Shown: positions 22,013-31,758, counted from the stretch's first letter. The stretch is 64,000 bases of DNA from Streptomyces sp. NBRC 110028 (GCF_001417735.1 NZ_BBUZ01000022.1:124001-188000), one strand, 5' to 3'. Program-made: numbers and translations. The notes: generated by a model from the letters alone, not told the origin.

Positions 22013-24289
22013 ATGCAACTCGCCGCGATCATCGTGTCGCTGGTCCTCACCGCGGTCGGCGTTGCCCTGCTTGGCCGCGCCGTCGCGCAATTCGTACGGT
22101 TCTTCAGGCTCGGCGCGCCGGTCCCGGCGGGCACCCGGACCGACAACCCCTGGCAGCGCAGCGTGACGCTGGTCCGGGAGTTCCTCGCGCACACCCGGAT
22201 GAACAAGTGGGGTGTCATCGGCATCGCCCACTGGTTCGTCGCGGTGGGCTTCCTGACCCTGCCGCCGACCATCATCAACGCCTACGGCCAGCTCTTCCAG
22301 GCCGACTGGACGCTGCCGGTCATCGGCGGCTTCCTCCCCTATGAGCTGTACATCGAGTTCATCGGCACGATGACCACCCTCGGCATCGCGACCCTGATCG
22401 TGATCCGGCTGCTGAACCTGCCCAGCCGGGCCGGCCGCAAGTCGCGGTTCACGGGCTCCACGGCCTGGCAGGCGTACTTCGTCGAGTACGTCATCCTCAT
22501 CATCGGCCTGGCCATCATGGCGCTGCGCGGCCTGGAGGGCGCCCTGCACGGCGTCGACACGTACGAGCCGGCGTACTTCGCCTCGTACCCGCTGGTGCTG
22601 CTCTTCAAGGGCCTGGGGCTCGGCACGCTGCAGAACCTGACCTACCTCTTCGCGATGATCAAGCTCGGCACGACCATGATCTGGATGATCGTGGTCAGCA
22701 CGAACATCGACATGAGCATCGCCTGGCACCGCTTCCTGGCCTTCCCGAACATCTGGTTCAAGCGCGAGGCCTCGGGCGAGGTGGCGCTCGGCGCGCTCCA
22801 GCCGATGACCTCCGGCGGCGAGCCCATCGACTTCGAGGACCCGGACGAGGACGCCCAGTTCGGCGTCTCGCAGATCGAGCACTTCTCCTGGAAGGGCATC
22901 CTCGACTTCTCCACCTGCACCGAATGCGGCCGCTGCCAGTCGCAGTGCCCGGCCTGGAACACCGGCAAGCCGCTCTCGCCGAAGCTGCTGGTCATGGCGT
23001 TGCGCGACCACTCGCACGCCAAGGCCCCGTACCTCCTGGCGGGTGGCGGCAAGGATGCCGAGGGCGAGGAGAAGGCGAGCGCCGAGCAGCTCGCCGGGGT
23101 TCCGCAGGCCGCGCTCGCGGAGGCCGAGCGCCCGCTGATCGGCACCCTGGAGGAGAATGGGGTCATCGACCCGGACGTGCTGTGGTCCTGCACCACCTGC
23201 GGCGCCTGCGTCGAGCAGTGCCCCGTCGACATCGAGCACGTCGACCACATCGTCGACATGCGCCGCTACCAGGTCATGATCGAGTCGTCGTTCCCGAGCG
23301 AGGCCGGGGCGATGCTGAAGAACCTGGAGAAGAAGGGCAACCCCTGGGGGCTGGCCAAGAAGCAGCGGCTGGCGTGGACCAAGGAGCTTGCGGCGGACGC
23401 AGGGTTCGAGGTCCCGGTCGTCGGCAAGGACATCGAGGACCTGACCGAGGTCGACTACCTGTACTGGGTCGGCTGCGCCGGCGCCCTGGAGGACCGCGCC
23501 AAGAAGACCACCAAGGCCTTCGCGGAGCTGCTGCACATCGCGGGCGTCAAGTTCGCGATCATGGGCGGCGACGAGGCGTGCACCGGTGACTCCGCCCGCC
23601 GCCTGGGCAACGAGTTCCTGTTCCAGCAGCTCGGTCAGCAGAACGTCGAGATGCTGAACATGGCCTTCGGCGAAGATGCCGACGAGGGCGTGGTGGTCGA
23701 GAAGGCGAAGAAGAAGATCGTCGCGACCTGCCCCCACTGCTTCAACACCATCGCGAACGAATACCCGCAGCTGGGCGGCCACTTCGAGGTCATCCACCAC
23801 ACCCAGCTGCTCCAGCACCTCATCGACGAGGGCAAGCTGATCCCCGTCACCCCGGTCGAAGGTCTGATCACCTACCACGACCCCTGCTACCTGGGCCGCC
23901 ACAACAAGGTCTACACCCCGCCGCGCGAGATCATCGCCAAGGTGCCGGGCCTGCGGAACGAGGAGATGCACCGCCACAAGGAGCGCGGCTTCTGCTGCGG
24001 CGCGGGCGGCGCGCGCATGTGGATGGAGGAGCGGATCGGCAAGCGCATCAACAACGAGCGCGTCGACGAGGCCCTGTCGCTGAACCCGGACATCGTCTCC
24101 ACCGCCTGCCCGTTCTGCCTGGTCATGCTGACGGATTCGGTCAACGGCAAGAAGAACGACGGCAAGGTCGCCGAATCGCTCCAGGTCGTGGACGTGGCGC
24201 AACTGCTGCTGGACTCGGTGAAGACCCCCGCCGAACCGGAGGGCGACGGCACGTCGACCGAGGCCCCGGAGCCCGCCCCGGTGAAGTGA
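22013..24289 (+). CDS. Membrane Fe-S oxidoreductase (HdrD/CCG type)
   Basis: 758 residues. Residues 1-245 form five to six membrane helices with the architecture of nitrate reductase gamma/HdrE-like cytochrome b subunits. Two 4Fe-4S motifs follow, CTECGRCQSQCP (302-313) and CTTCGACVEQCP (393-404). The C-terminal half has two CCG cysteine-rich domains, with YWVGCAG, TCPHCFN, YHDPCYLGRHN, FCCGAGG and ACPFCLV. The composition suggests electron transfer between a membrane quinone pool and a thiol/disulfide or other cytosolic partner. Such proteins are conserved in Streptomyces and uncharacterised. It is divergent from dnaK. Confidence 0.9.
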   Translation: MQLAAIIVSLVLTAVGVALLGRAVAQFVRFFRLGAPVPAGTRTDNPWQRSVTLVREFLAHTRMNKWGVIGIAHWFVAVGFLTLPPTIINAYGQLFQADWTLPVIGGFLPYELYIEFIGTMTTLGIATLIVIRLLNLPSRAGRKSRFTGSTAWQAYFVEYVILIIGLAIMALRGLEGALHGVDTYEPAYFASYPLVLLFKGLGLGTLQNLTYLFAMIKLGTTMIWMIVVSTNIDMSIAWHRFLAFPNIWFKREASGEVALGALQPMTSGGEPIDFEDPDEDAQFGVSQIEHFSWKGILDFSTCTECGRCQSQCPAWNTGKPLSPKLLVMALRDHSHAKAPYLLAGGGKDAEGEEKASAEQLAGVPQAALAEAERPLIGTLEENGVIDPDVLWSCTTCGACVEQCPVDIEHVDHIVDMRRYQVMIESSFPSEAGAMLKNLEKKGNPWGLAKKQRLAWTKELAADAGFEVPVVGKDIEDLTEVDYLYWVGCAGALEDRAKKTTKAFAELLHIAGVKFAIMGGDEACTGDSARRLGNEFLFQQLGQQNVEMLNMAFGEDADEGVVVEKAKKKIVATCPHCFNTIANEYPQLGGHFEVIHHTQLLQHLIDEGKLIPVTPVEGLITYHDPCYLGRHNKVYTPPREIIAKVPGLRNEEMHRHKERGFCCGAGGARMWMEERIGKRINNERVDEALSLNPDIVSTACPFCLVMLTDSVNGKKNDGKVAESLQVVDVAQLLLDSVKTPAEPEGDGTSTEAPEPAPVK

Positions 24290-24308
24290 CGCCCCCGCGT
24301 CGACCATG

Positions 24309-24345
24309 ACGGGGCCCGCCCGCGCACCACGCGGGCGGGCCCCGT
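24309..24345. terminator. Bidirectional terminator
   Basis: A perfect 15-bp stem, ACGGGGCCCGCCCGC (24309-24323) with its complement at 24331-24345 and a 7-base loop. It separates the convergent Fe-S oxidoreductase and SpoIIE phosphatase genes; the phosphatase stop begins at the next base. Confidence 0.9.
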
Positions 24346-27336
24346 CTATGCCCGCGGCTTGCCGTTCTTCGGTAACGGCAGCGTCTGCTCCGTCCAGATG
24401 ACCTTGCCCTCCGCCGTGTACCGCGTGCCCCACCGGTCGGCGAACTGGGAGACCAGGAACAGCCCGCGGCCGCCCTCGTCCGTCGTCGCCGCGTACCGCA
24501 GATGCGGTGAGGTGCTGCTGGTGTCGGACACCTCGCAGATCAGGCTACGGTCACACAGCAGCCGCACCCGGATCGGGCCGGTGGCGTAACGGATCGCGTT
24601 GGTGATCAGCTCGCTGAGGATCAGCTCGGTCGTGAACGCCACCTCCCCCAGCTCCCACTCCGCGAGCTTCCCCGCCACCGCCGCCCGCACCTCGGCGACC
24701 TGGGCCGGGTCGGACGGCACCTCCCAGTCGGCGATCCGCCCCGGCTCCAGCACCCTCGTACGGGCGACGATCAGCGCGATGTCGTCGCTGGGGCGCTCGG
24801 GCAGCAGCGCGTCCAGCACCGCCGTACAGGTCTGCTCCGGGGTGCGCCCGGGGTGGGACAGGGCCTCGCCCAGCATCTCCAGGCCCGTTTCGATGTCCCG
24901 GTCGCGCTTCTCGATCAGCCCGTCCGTGTAGAGCACCAGGTGGCTGCCCTCGGGCAGCTCCAGCTCATCCGTCTCGAACGGCAGCCCGCCCAGGCCCAGC
25001 GGTGGACCCGCGGGCGGATCCAGGAACTCCACCGAGCCGTCCGGGCTCACCACCGCGGGCGGCGGATGCCCGGCCCGGGCCATGGTGCAGCGCCGCGTCA
25101 CCGGGTCGTAGATCGCGTACAGACAGGTGGCCCCGATGATCACCTCACCGCCGCCGTCGCCGTCCGCCAGGGCGCTGTGGCCCTCGTCATGGTCGATGCG
25201 GGCGATCAGATCGTCCAGATGGGACAGGATCTCGTCCGGCGGCAGATCGAGGGTGGAGAAGTTGTGCACCGCCGTCCGCAGCCGCCCCATCGTGGCCGCC
25301 GCGTGCAGCCCGTGGCCGACGACATCGCCCACCACGAGCGCCACCCGCGCGCCCGGCAGCGGGATGACGTCGAACCAGTCGCCGCCGACGCCCGACTCGG
25401 CGGGCAGATAGCGGTACGCCACGTCCAGCGCGTTCTGCTCGGGCAGCACCCGGGGCAGCAGGCTGCGCTGCAGCGTCACCGCCATGGTGTGCTCGCGGGT
25501 GTAACGGCGGGCGTTGTCGATGCTGACGGCGGCCCGGGTGACCAGCTCCTCGGCGAGCGAGACGTCGTCCTCCTCGAACGGCTCGGGCTTCTCCGCACGC
25601 ATGAAACTGGCCACGCCCAGCACCACGCCCCGGGCCCGCAGCGGCACCGTGATCATCGAGTGGATACCGGAGTCGACGATCTTCCGGGCCTGGTCGGGAT
25701 CCTGCTCCCGCCAGCCCCCGTGGTCGCTCAGCACGGGGACGACCGTGACGGTGCCGGTGCGGAAGCCGTGGGCCTGGGGCGCGTTCGCCGTGAACCGGAT
25801 CAGCTTGCCCAGCGGGTAGAGCGGCACGTCGTCGCGGATGCCGCTGAGCGCCGTACGCCGCAGGGGCGTGGGGCGGCCGTCCGCGCCGCCCCCGCCGCCC
25901 GCCGTACCGGCGGCGCCCTCCTGCGGCTCCTCGCCGCGCAGGACCGAGTCCGCGAGGTCGACGGAGACGTAGTCGGCGAACCGGGTCACCGCGTACTCCG
26001 CCAACTCCTGCGCGGTGCGCACCACGTCCAGCGTGGTGCCGATGGACACACCCGCGTCGTACAGCAGCCTCAGGCGGTTGCGGGCCAGGTCGACCTTGCC
26101 GGTCAGCGCGCGCAGCTCGGTGGTGTCGCGCAGGGTCGCGACGCTGCCGGGCGGGCCGCCGTTGCGGTCGGTGGGGCGGTGGCTGACCGACAGCAGCCGC
26201 TCCCCGGCCGTGTGCACCTCGTCGGTGGCCGGACGCCCCGACACCAGCAGCTCGGTCGTGTACGGATCGAAGCCCAGCTCGGCGACGGGACGGCCCTCCG
26301 CGTCCGGCGGCAGGGCGAAGAGGCGGCGCGCCTCGTCGTTGGCGAGCACCAGGCGGCCGTCGCCGCTGACGATCAGCACGCCCTCCCGCACGGCGTGCAG
26401 CACCGCGTCGTGGTGCTCGTACATCCGCGTCATCTCGGCCGGGTCCAGACCGTGGGTCTGGCGCCGCAGCCGCCTGCTGACCAGGGCGGTGCCGCCGGTG
26501 GCCAGGGCGAGCGAGGCAGCGGCGGCGACGACCAGCAGCGGCAGCTGGTGATTGGCCGCGCCGCTCACCTTCTTGATCGTGATCCCGGCCGAGACCAGGC
26601 CCACGACCTTGCCCCGGTGGCCCCCCTGGCGGTCTCCCTGGTTTCCCTGGTGGTCGAAGACGGGCACCACGGACCGCACGGACAGGCCGAGGGTGCCGGT
26701 GAAGGTCTCCGTGACCGTGCGGCCCCGCACCGCGCCCTCGATGCTGCCCATGAAGTGCTTCCCGATCCGGTCCGGATTGGGGTGGGTGTAGCGGATCCCG
26801 TGCGGCGACATGGCCACGACGAAGTCGACGCCCGCGCCCTTGCGGGCCCGCTCGGCGAGCGGCTGCAGCACGGCGGCCGGATCGGGGCCGCGCATGGCGG
26901 CGGCCATCCCCGGGGCGCTCGCGAAGCTCTCGGCGACGGCGATCGAGCGGTTACGGGCCTCGCGCTCGCTGTCGTACCGCGACTGCAGGACGAGCGCCAC
27001 CACGGCGGCGACGACGAGCAGCAGCACGACGCCCACCTGGAGGACGAACACCTGGCCCGCGACCGTACGCACCCCACGGCCCGGCAGGCGGCGCGACCGC
27101 CCGCCCCGGCGGCCCCGGACGCCCTGCCCCGCGTGTCCCTCGTGCCCCTCACGGGTCCGCAGCGTCTGGCGCGCCCCGCTCGTCAGGCGCCCCTCGGTCC
27201 CGTGCGCCGCGGGGTCGTGCCCGTACCGCTCGGGGGCATTCCGCTGACTGCGGGGGCCCTGATGGCCGCGCTGATTCCGCCACTCGGTCACGGTCCGCGC
27301 CAGGGGGACCCGTGCTCGACCGAAAAGTCCGGCCAT
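24346..27336 (-). CDS. SpoIIE-type phosphatase with sensor, PAS, GAF and HATPase
   Basis: 996 residues. A basic N-terminus leads to helix 1 (about 95-117), an extracellular CitA/DcuS-like sensor with VVAMSPHGIRYTHPNPDRIG, and helix 2 (about 265-286). A PAS domain (about 305-415), a GAF domain (about 440-610), a PP2C-like SpoIIE phosphatase (about 640-850, GGDWFDVIPLPG and LYTDGLIEKRD) and an RsbW-like HATPase (about 865-990, ELITNAIRYATG and GGRGLFLVSQFADRWG) follow. It likely switches an anti-anti-sigma partner in response to an extracellular small molecule. The ATG at 27336 begins MAGLFGRARVPL; a longer start is possible. Confidence 0.9.
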   Translation of the reverse strand: MAGLFGRARVPLARTVTEWRNQRGHQGPRSQRNAPERYGHDPAAHGTEGRLTSGARQTLRTREGHEGHAGQGVRGRRGGRSRRLPGRGVRTVAGQVFVLQVGVVLLLVVAAVVALVLQSRYDSEREARNRSIAVAESFASAPGMAAAMRGPDPAAVLQPLAERARKGAGVDFVVAMSPHGIRYTHPNPDRIGKHFMGSIEGAVRGRTVTETFTGTLGLSVRSVVPVFDHQGNQGDRQGGHRGKVVGLVSAGITIKKVSGAANHQLPLLVVAAAASLALATGGTALVSRRLRRQTHGLDPAEMTRMYEHHDAVLHAVREGVLIVSGDGRLVLANDEARRLFALPPDAEGRPVAELGFDPYTTELLVSGRPATDEVHTAGERLLSVSHRPTDRNGGPPGSVATLRDTTELRALTGKVDLARNRLRLLYDAGVSIGTTLDVVRTAQELAEYAVTRFADYVSVDLADSVLRGEEPQEGAAGTAGGGGGADGRPTPLRRTALSGIRDDVPLYPLGKLIRFTANAPQAHGFRTGTVTVVPVLSDHGGWREQDPDQARKIVDSGIHSMITVPLRARGVVLGVASFMRAEKPEPFEEDDVSLAEELVTRAAVSIDNARRYTREHTMAVTLQRSLLPRVLPEQNALDVAYRYLPAESGVGGDWFDVIPLPGARVALVVGDVVGHGLHAAATMGRLRTAVHNFSTLDLPPDEILSHLDDLIARIDHDEGHSALADGDGGGEVIIGATCLYAIYDPVTRRCTMARAGHPPPAVVSPDGSVEFLDPPAGPPLGLGGLPFETDELELPEGSHLVLYTDGLIEKRDRDIETGLEMLGEALSHPGRTPEQTCTAVLDALLPERPSDDIALIVARTRVLEPGRIADWEVPSDPAQVAEVRAAVAGKLAEWELGEVAFTTELILSELITNAIRYATGPIRVRLLCDRSLICEVSDTSSTSPHLRYAATTDEGGRGLFLVSQFADRWGTRYTAEGKVIWTEQTLPLPKNGKPRA

Positions 27337-27563
27337 GTCGCTATTTCTAGCATCCTCATGCTCTGGCGGGCGAGCGGCATCCGCCGCTGCCGACCGGCCA
27401 CACCCGTCCGACATCGCGCCTACACCCCGCTCGCACCCTCCATGAGTCTCGGTGCCTCACCCGTCACTGACGCATCGTGCGATACGCACATGGCAGCCCC
27501 CGCTCGCCCGCTTCGAACATGAACCGATCCTGGCCGTGAAGTATCCCTTCTCACAACAAGGTT

Positions 27564-27603
27564 GTGGATCCCTGTGGATTCCCGTGGATCCCCGTGGATC
27601 CTC
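27564..27603. repeat. Four 10-bp direct repeats (GTGGATYCCY)
   Basis: Four exact 10-base units starting with GTGGAT at 27564, 27574, 27584 and 27594. The period equals one turn of B-DNA. The 418-bp gap 27337-27754 between divergent genes holds this array and no supported gene. The first unit is preceded by TT, giving TTGTGGATC, similar to but not matching a DnaA box. Confidence 0.85.
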
Positions 27604-27754
27604 ACAGGATCATGCCCCACCCATGGGTGGGTAAATGTCCTGGACCGCCCTTGTGCTCCAAAGGTCATCTTTACAGCCAAGCGGACTGATGGCGTCCAGA
27701 ACCTCCGTAACCCCTTGGTTGCCGCGACCGTGCCGCATGGGTTAGGGGTGACCG

Positions 27755-29278
27755 ATGACGCCCGCGCCTCCGCCCACTCCCCCCACGCGCTCCCCCGCCC
27801 CCGCCGCCCTCGCCGCCTGCGCGGCATGGGCCGGTGTGCTCGCCCTGCTCACCGGATGCGGCGCGGGGGCCTCCGCCGACGGGCCACGGGCCCAGCGCCC
27901 CTCCCACGCCTCGGCGGCCTCCGCAGGCGCCGGGTCCACCGCCACCGCCCCCGTCCCGCGCGGCAAGGGCAGCAAGCTGCCCGACGACGTCAACGGCGAC
28001 CGCTACCCGGACCTCCAGCTTCCGGTCCCGCCCCGCAAGCGCGGCCTGCCCAGCCGGATCGCCTTCGTCCACGGCTCGCACGACGGCCTCCACCCCGCCA
28101 CCCGCACCGTCCTGCGCCGGGCCGACCTGGGCCTGCCCGACGGCGACGTCGCCGTCGCGGGCGCGACCGAGGTGGCCACCGCCGACCTCGACGGCGACGG
28201 CTACGCCGACGTGACCACCACCGGCGGCGAACGGCTCGGCGCCGCCGAGGCCAAGCGCACCCACGCCACCGTCCGGACCGTCCCGTACATCGCCTGGGGC
28301 AGCGCGGGCGGCCCGCCGCACGCCCGCTCCGCCGCCCGCGTCCAGCTCACCGGCCCCTCCGAATCCGTCGACCCGGCGCGCCCGACCGTCGGCGACTTCA
28401 ACGGCGACGGCCACCACGACCTGGCGGTGGTCCGCGCCGACCGGCGCTCGTTCCTCGTCCTGTACGGGCCGTTCGACCGCGCGGGCCGGGCCGCCCGGAC
28501 CGTGCCGTACCGCAGCCCGTTCCACGGCGGCGGCGCCGAGATCGGCGACCTCGTCGCCGACCGGATCCACGGCGACCGCCCCACCGACCTGGTCGTGCAC
28601 GGGATCAGCGCCGCCACCCAGTCCGGCTCCGCCCTGCTGTCCGCAGGCCCGCACGGGCTGCGCCACACCGGGCGCCCGCTGCGCAAGGGCAACTCGATCG
28701 CCTTCGGCGACTTCGACGGCGACGGCCGCCGGGACGTCGCGGTCGGCGCCAGCGGCACCCGCGCCGACGAGGGCGGCGACGCGACGGAGAAGCCGGACAT
28801 CGGCCGCACGGTGAGCGTCTACTACGGCACCGCCACCGGCCGCGCCGTCCGCTCCTCCCCGTCGATCCCGGTGCCCGGCATGTCGGGGACGATGGTGGCC
28901 GCCGACACCGACGGCGACGGCACCGACGAGCTGGCCGTCCCGCTCGGCTCCGGCGGCGCCCGGCTGCTGGCCCCGCGCCCCGGACGTACCGCCCTCGCCC
29001 GCCGCACCCTCACCCGTACCGTCCCGGACCGGGTGGACGGCAGGGCCGTACGCCGGGACGAGCGCGCCGCCCGGCTCTACGGCGCGGCCGATTTCGATCA
29101 CGACGGCAAGGACGAGATCGTGCTCGCCTGGGGCCCCGGCATCGCGTTCTCCCTGTACGGCGAGCGGCCCGAGCGGTGGTGGATCACCAACGGCGCCTCC
29201 GACAAGATCACCTTCTCCAGCCGGCCCTTCGCCGCGACCTCCCAGGAGACACCAACTGGCCCTCGAGCGGGGGGTTAA
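27755..29278 (+). CDS. FG-GAP/VCBS-repeat lipoprotein
   Basis: 507 residues. A lipoprotein signal peptide ends in LLTGC (Cys at 35). The mature part contains repeated calcium-loop motifs of the integrin-alpha type: DVNGDRYPDL, DLDGDGYADV, DFNGDGHHDL, DFDGDGRRDV, DTDGDGTDEL and DFDHDGKDEI, spaced about 60-100 residues apart. This pattern forms a beta-propeller that usually binds ligands or proteins outside the cell. The ATG at 27755 has AGGGGTG upstream. Expected location is the outer face of the cytoplasmic membrane. No partner gene is evident. Confidence 0.88.
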   Translation: MTPAPPPTPPTRSPAPAALAACAAWAGVLALLTGCGAGASADGPRAQRPSHASAASAGAGSTATAPVPRGKGSKLPDDVNGDRYPDLQLPVPPRKRGLPSRIAFVHGSHDGLHPATRTVLRRADLGLPDGDVAVAGATEVATADLDGDGYADVTTTGGERLGAAEAKRTHATVRTVPYIAWGSAGGPPHARSAARVQLTGPSESVDPARPTVGDFNGDGHHDLAVVRADRRSFLVLYGPFDRAGRAARTVPYRSPFHGGGAEIGDLVADRIHGDRPTDLVVHGISAATQSGSALLSAGPHGLRHTGRPLRKGNSIAFGDFDGDGRRDVAVGASGTRADEGGDATEKPDIGRTVSVYYGTATGRAVRSSPSIPVPGMSGTMVAADTDGDGTDELAVPLGSGGARLLAPRPGRTALARRTLTRTVPDRVDGRAVRRDERAARLYGAADFDHDGKDEIVLAWGPGIAFSLYGERPERWWITNGASDKITFSSRPFAATSQETPTGPRAGG

Positions 29279-29376
29279 CCCCCCAGGGTCCCCCTAAGGG
29301 ATGTCACAGCTCGGCAGCAATGCCGGGCCTGTCCCCCCGCTCCGGCTCCCCACCCTCCGCGACCGGGTACGTTCGA

Positions 29377-30336
29377 ATGGTGGCTGGATTCAGGATCGGA
29401 CGCGGACGGGACTCCCACTCCGCGCAACAAGGGCAGCAGCAGCGACCGCAGCAGCCGCCGCACGGGTCGCAGGACCCGTACGGCCGCACGCAGCCGCAGT
29501 GGCAGCAGCCCGCTACACAGGGAGAGCCGGAGTACTTCGGCAGCCAGGACCCGTACTACGGACCCGGCGGCGGGCCCGGGGGCGGGCCGGGCCCGGACCA
29601 GGGCTACGGCCAGGGCGGCGGGTACAGACCGGGCCCCGGGGCCCCCGGCGGGTACGCCGACAACAACTCCGGGCACACCCAGGCGTTCAGTGTGGGCGAG
29701 GCGCCCGACGCGTACGACCCGTACGGCCAGGGCCCCGGTTCGTACGACGACGGCAGCACCTACCGCGCCGGCTCCTCCACCGTGCCGCCCGCCGGACCCC
29801 GGCTGCACTGGAAGCAGCTGCTGAGCGGCATCGTGCTGCGCCCGGCGCCCACCTTCTGGCAGATGCGCGACTACACGGTGTGGGGCCCCGCCCTCATCGT
29901 GACCTTCGTCTACGGCCTGCTGGCGGTCTTCGGCTTCGACGACGCCCGTAAGGACGTCCTGAACGCCCCGATGGCCAACAGCATCCCGTGGATCCTCAGC
30001 GCGGGCGTCGCCGTCACGATCAGCGCCCTGGTGCTCGGCGCGGTCACCCACACCCTCGCCCGCCAGCTCGGCGGCGACGGCACCTGGGGACCGACCATCG
30101 GCCTCTCGATGCTGATCATGTCGATCACCGACGCGCCGAGGCTGCTGTTCGCGGTCTTCCTGGGCGGCGACAGCTCCCTGGTGCAGGTGCTGGGGTGGGC
30201 GACCTGGCTGGCCTCGGGCGCGCTGTTCACGGTCATGGTGAGCAAGTCGCACGACCTGCCGTGGCAGAAGGCGCTGGGGGCGTCGGCGATCCAGCTGATC
30301 GCGCTGCTGTCGCTGGTGAAGCTCGGAACCCTGTAG
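29377..30336 (+). CDS. Yip1-family membrane protein with disordered N-terminus
   Basis: 319 residues. The first 130 or so are low-complexity Gln/Gly/Tyr/Pro-rich sequence (for example QQRPQQPPHGSQDPYGRTQP). The rest has five hydrophobic helices of the Yip1 domain, from LIVTFVYGLLAVFGFDDARK to the final ALGASAIQLIALLSLVKLG. Yip1 proteins are integral membrane proteins; no specific role is known in bacteria. The ATG at 29377 has no strong ribosome-binding site, and GTG at 29380 is an alternative start. It ends before a terminator hairpin. Confidence 0.82.
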   Translation: MVAGFRIGRGRDSHSAQQGQQQRPQQPPHGSQDPYGRTQPQWQQPATQGEPEYFGSQDPYYGPGGGPGGGPGPDQGYGQGGGYRPGPGAPGGYADNNSGHTQAFSVGEAPDAYDPYGQGPGSYDDGSTYRAGSSTVPPAGPRLHWKQLLSGIVLRPAPTFWQMRDYTVWGPALIVTFVYGLLAVFGFDDARKDVLNAPMANSIPWILSAGVAVTISALVLGAVTHTLARQLGGDGTWGPTIGLSMLIMSITDAPRLLFAVFLGGDSSLVQVLGWATWLASGALFTVMVSKSHDLPWQKALGASAIQLIALLSLVKLGTL

Positions 30337-30339
30337 GAG

Positions 30340-30359
30340 AGGGGCCCGCAAGGGCCCCT
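30340..30359. terminator. Terminator hairpin
   Basis: AGGGGCCC pairs with GGGCCCCT around a GCAA tetraloop, between the Yip1 gene and the convergent phosphoribosyltransferase gene. Confidence 0.8.
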
Positions 30360-30380
30360 TCACACCCCCCTGCCCGCGTC

Positions 30381-30878
30381 CTACGCGTCGAGGACCTGCC
30401 CGTCACGCCGCACGACGGGCGGCTCGACGCTCCAGGGGAAGTTGATCCACTGCTCGGTGCGCTTCCACACGTACTCGCACTTCACCAGCGACTGCGACTT
30501 CTCGTAGATCACGGCGCTGCGCACCTCGGCGACCGTCCCGAGACAGAAGTCGCGCACCAGCTTCAGCGTCTTGCCGGTGTCCGCGACGTCGTCGGCGATC
30601 AGCACCTTCTTGTCGGAGAAGTCGATCGCGTTGGGCACGGGCGCGAGCATCACCGGCATGTCGAGGGTGGTGCCCACCCCCGTGTAGAACTCCACGTTCA
30701 CCAGGTGGATGTTCTTGCAGTCCAGCGCGTACGCCAGCCCGCCCGCGACGAAGACCCCGCCGCGGGCTATGGACAGCACGACGTCCGGCTCGTACCCGTC
30801 GTCCGCGATCTCCTGCGCCAGCTCGCGGACCGCCGTGCCGAACCGCTCGTACGACAGATTCTCGCGCTCCTCAGCCAC
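30381..30878 (-). CDS. Phosphoribosyltransferase
   Basis: 165-residue type I phosphoribosyltransferase. The PRPP-binding motif is VLIADDVADTGKTLKL (about residues 92-107), preceded by VVLSIARGGVFVAGGLAYAL. The acidic pair ADD before the glycine/threonine loop matches xanthine/guanine or hypoxanthine-type enzymes in purine salvage. The base is not determinable from sequence. It is 6 bp downstream of dcd on the same strand, so the pair probably forms a nucleotide metabolism operon. Start is GTG at 30878. Confidence 0.85.
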   Translation of the reverse strand: MAEERENLSYERFGTAVRELAQEIADDGYEPDVVLSIARGGVFVAGGLAYALDCKNIHLVNVEFYTGVGTTLDMPVMLAPVPNAIDFSDKKVLIADDVADTGKTLKLVRDFCLGTVAEVRSAVIYEKSQSLVKCEYVWKRTEQWINFPWSVEPPVVRRDGQVLDA

Positions 30879-30884
30879 CGCTGC

Positions 30885-31460
30885 TCACACCTTCGTCCGG
30901 TGGAAGTTCTGGAACGAACGCGAGGGCGTCGGCCCACGCTGCCCCTGGTAGCGGGAGCCGTACCGCGCCGAGCCGTACGGGTGCTCGGCGGGCGAGGTCA
31001 GCCGGAACATGCACAGCTGCCCGATCTTCATCCCCGGCCACAGCTTGATCGGCAGCGTCGCCACGTTCGACAGCTCGAGCGTCACATGCCCCGAGAACCC
31101 CGGGTCGATGAAACCGGCCGTCGAATGCGTCAGCAGCCCCAGCCGCCCCAGGCTCGACTTCCCCTCCAGCCGCGAGGCGAGGTCCACCGGCAGCGTGATC
31201 ACCTCGTACGTGGAGGCGAGCACGAACTCCCCCGGATGCAGGATGAACGCCTCATCCCCCTCCGGCTCCACCAGCCGCGTCAGATCCGGCTGCTCGACCG
31301 CCGGATCGATGTGCGGATAGCGGTGGTTCTCGAAAACCCGGAAGAACCGGTCCAACCTGACGTCGATGCTCGACGGCTGCACCATCGCCGGGTCATACGG
31401 ATCGATCCGCACCCGTCCGGCGTCGATCTCCGTCCGGATGTCCTTGTCTGAGAGAAGCAC
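30885..31460 (-). CDS. dcd: dCTP deaminase
   Basis: 191 residues, a trimeric dUTPase-fold enzyme that deaminates dCTP to dUTP for thymidylate synthesis. [19 protein letters not shown] starts the protein, [14 protein letters not shown] holds the Arg/Asp pair, and [20 protein letters not shown] with [11 protein letters not shown] is the catalytic/substrate loop. A closing segment [19 protein letters not shown] is usual. The GTG at 31460 (VLLSDKDI) is chosen over upstream residues that are not conserved. It overlaps nothing and is followed closely by the phosphoribosyltransferase. Confidence 0.95.
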   Translation of the reverse strand: MLLSDKDIRTEIDAGRVRIDPYDPAMVQPSSIDVRLDRFFRVFENHRYPHIDPAVEQPDLTRLVEPEGDEAFILHPGEFVLASTYEVITLPVDLASRLEGKSSLGRLGLLTHSTAGFIDPGFSGHVTLELSNVATLPIKLWPGMKIGQLCMFRLTSPAEHPYGSARYGSRYQGQRGPTPSRSFQNFHRTKV

Positions 31461-31593
31461 GGAACGAGGATACGCAACCACCCCCACCCCATGGCGCGGG
31501 CCCGGCCCACCGGACCGGGCCCGCGCCCACGATCTTCGTTCGACTACCGCAACTACCCGCTGCTCCTACGGCTCCTAACGGCCCCTACGGCAC

Positions 31594-31758
31594 CTACCGC
31601 TCTTCGCGCGCCACCGGCACCGCGTGCCGGAGCCTGGCGCAACGCGGACACCGCAGCAGCCGCCCGGGACCGATGCGGTCGACCGTAAGGTGCCGCATCG
31701 GGAACGAAGCGGTGCTGAACACATGCCCTTCGGCACAACGGACGACGGTGCGCTCCAT
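31594..31758 (-). CDS. Small zinc-ribbon-like protein
   Basis: 54 residues, missed by usual length cut-offs. The sequence begins MERTVVRCAEGHVFSTASFP and ends with CPRCARLRHAVPVAREER, so Cys8 plus Cys37 and Cys40 and His12 could bind zinc. AAGGGA lies 7 bases before the ATG and the frame is free of stops. A near-identical short family is widespread in Streptomyces (recollection). Its function is unknown. Confidence 0.8.
   Translation of the reverse strand: MERTVVRCAEGHVFSTASFPMRHLTVDRIGPGRLLRCPRCARLRHAVPVAREER

Noticed and set aside
21950..24433. 827-codon minus-strand frame opposite the Fe-S oxidoreductase
   Set aside because: Fe-S cysteine motifs and membrane helices are on the plus strand; the opposite frame is a His/Arg/Gln-rich shadow.
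24853..27522. 889-codon plus-strand frame opposite the SpoIIE phosphatase
   Set aside because: Antisense to a multidomain protein with clear motifs; no ribosome-binding site and composition typical of a shadow.
27564..27603. DnaA-box cluster
   Set aside because: The units read GTGGATYCCY; none matches the Streptomyces DnaA box TTGTCCACA or its complement closely enough.
27562..29376. Extension of the Yip1 frame upstream to 27562
   Set aside because: The extension overlaps the FG-GAP lipoprotein gene and is Arg/Pro-rich; the real start is at 29377.
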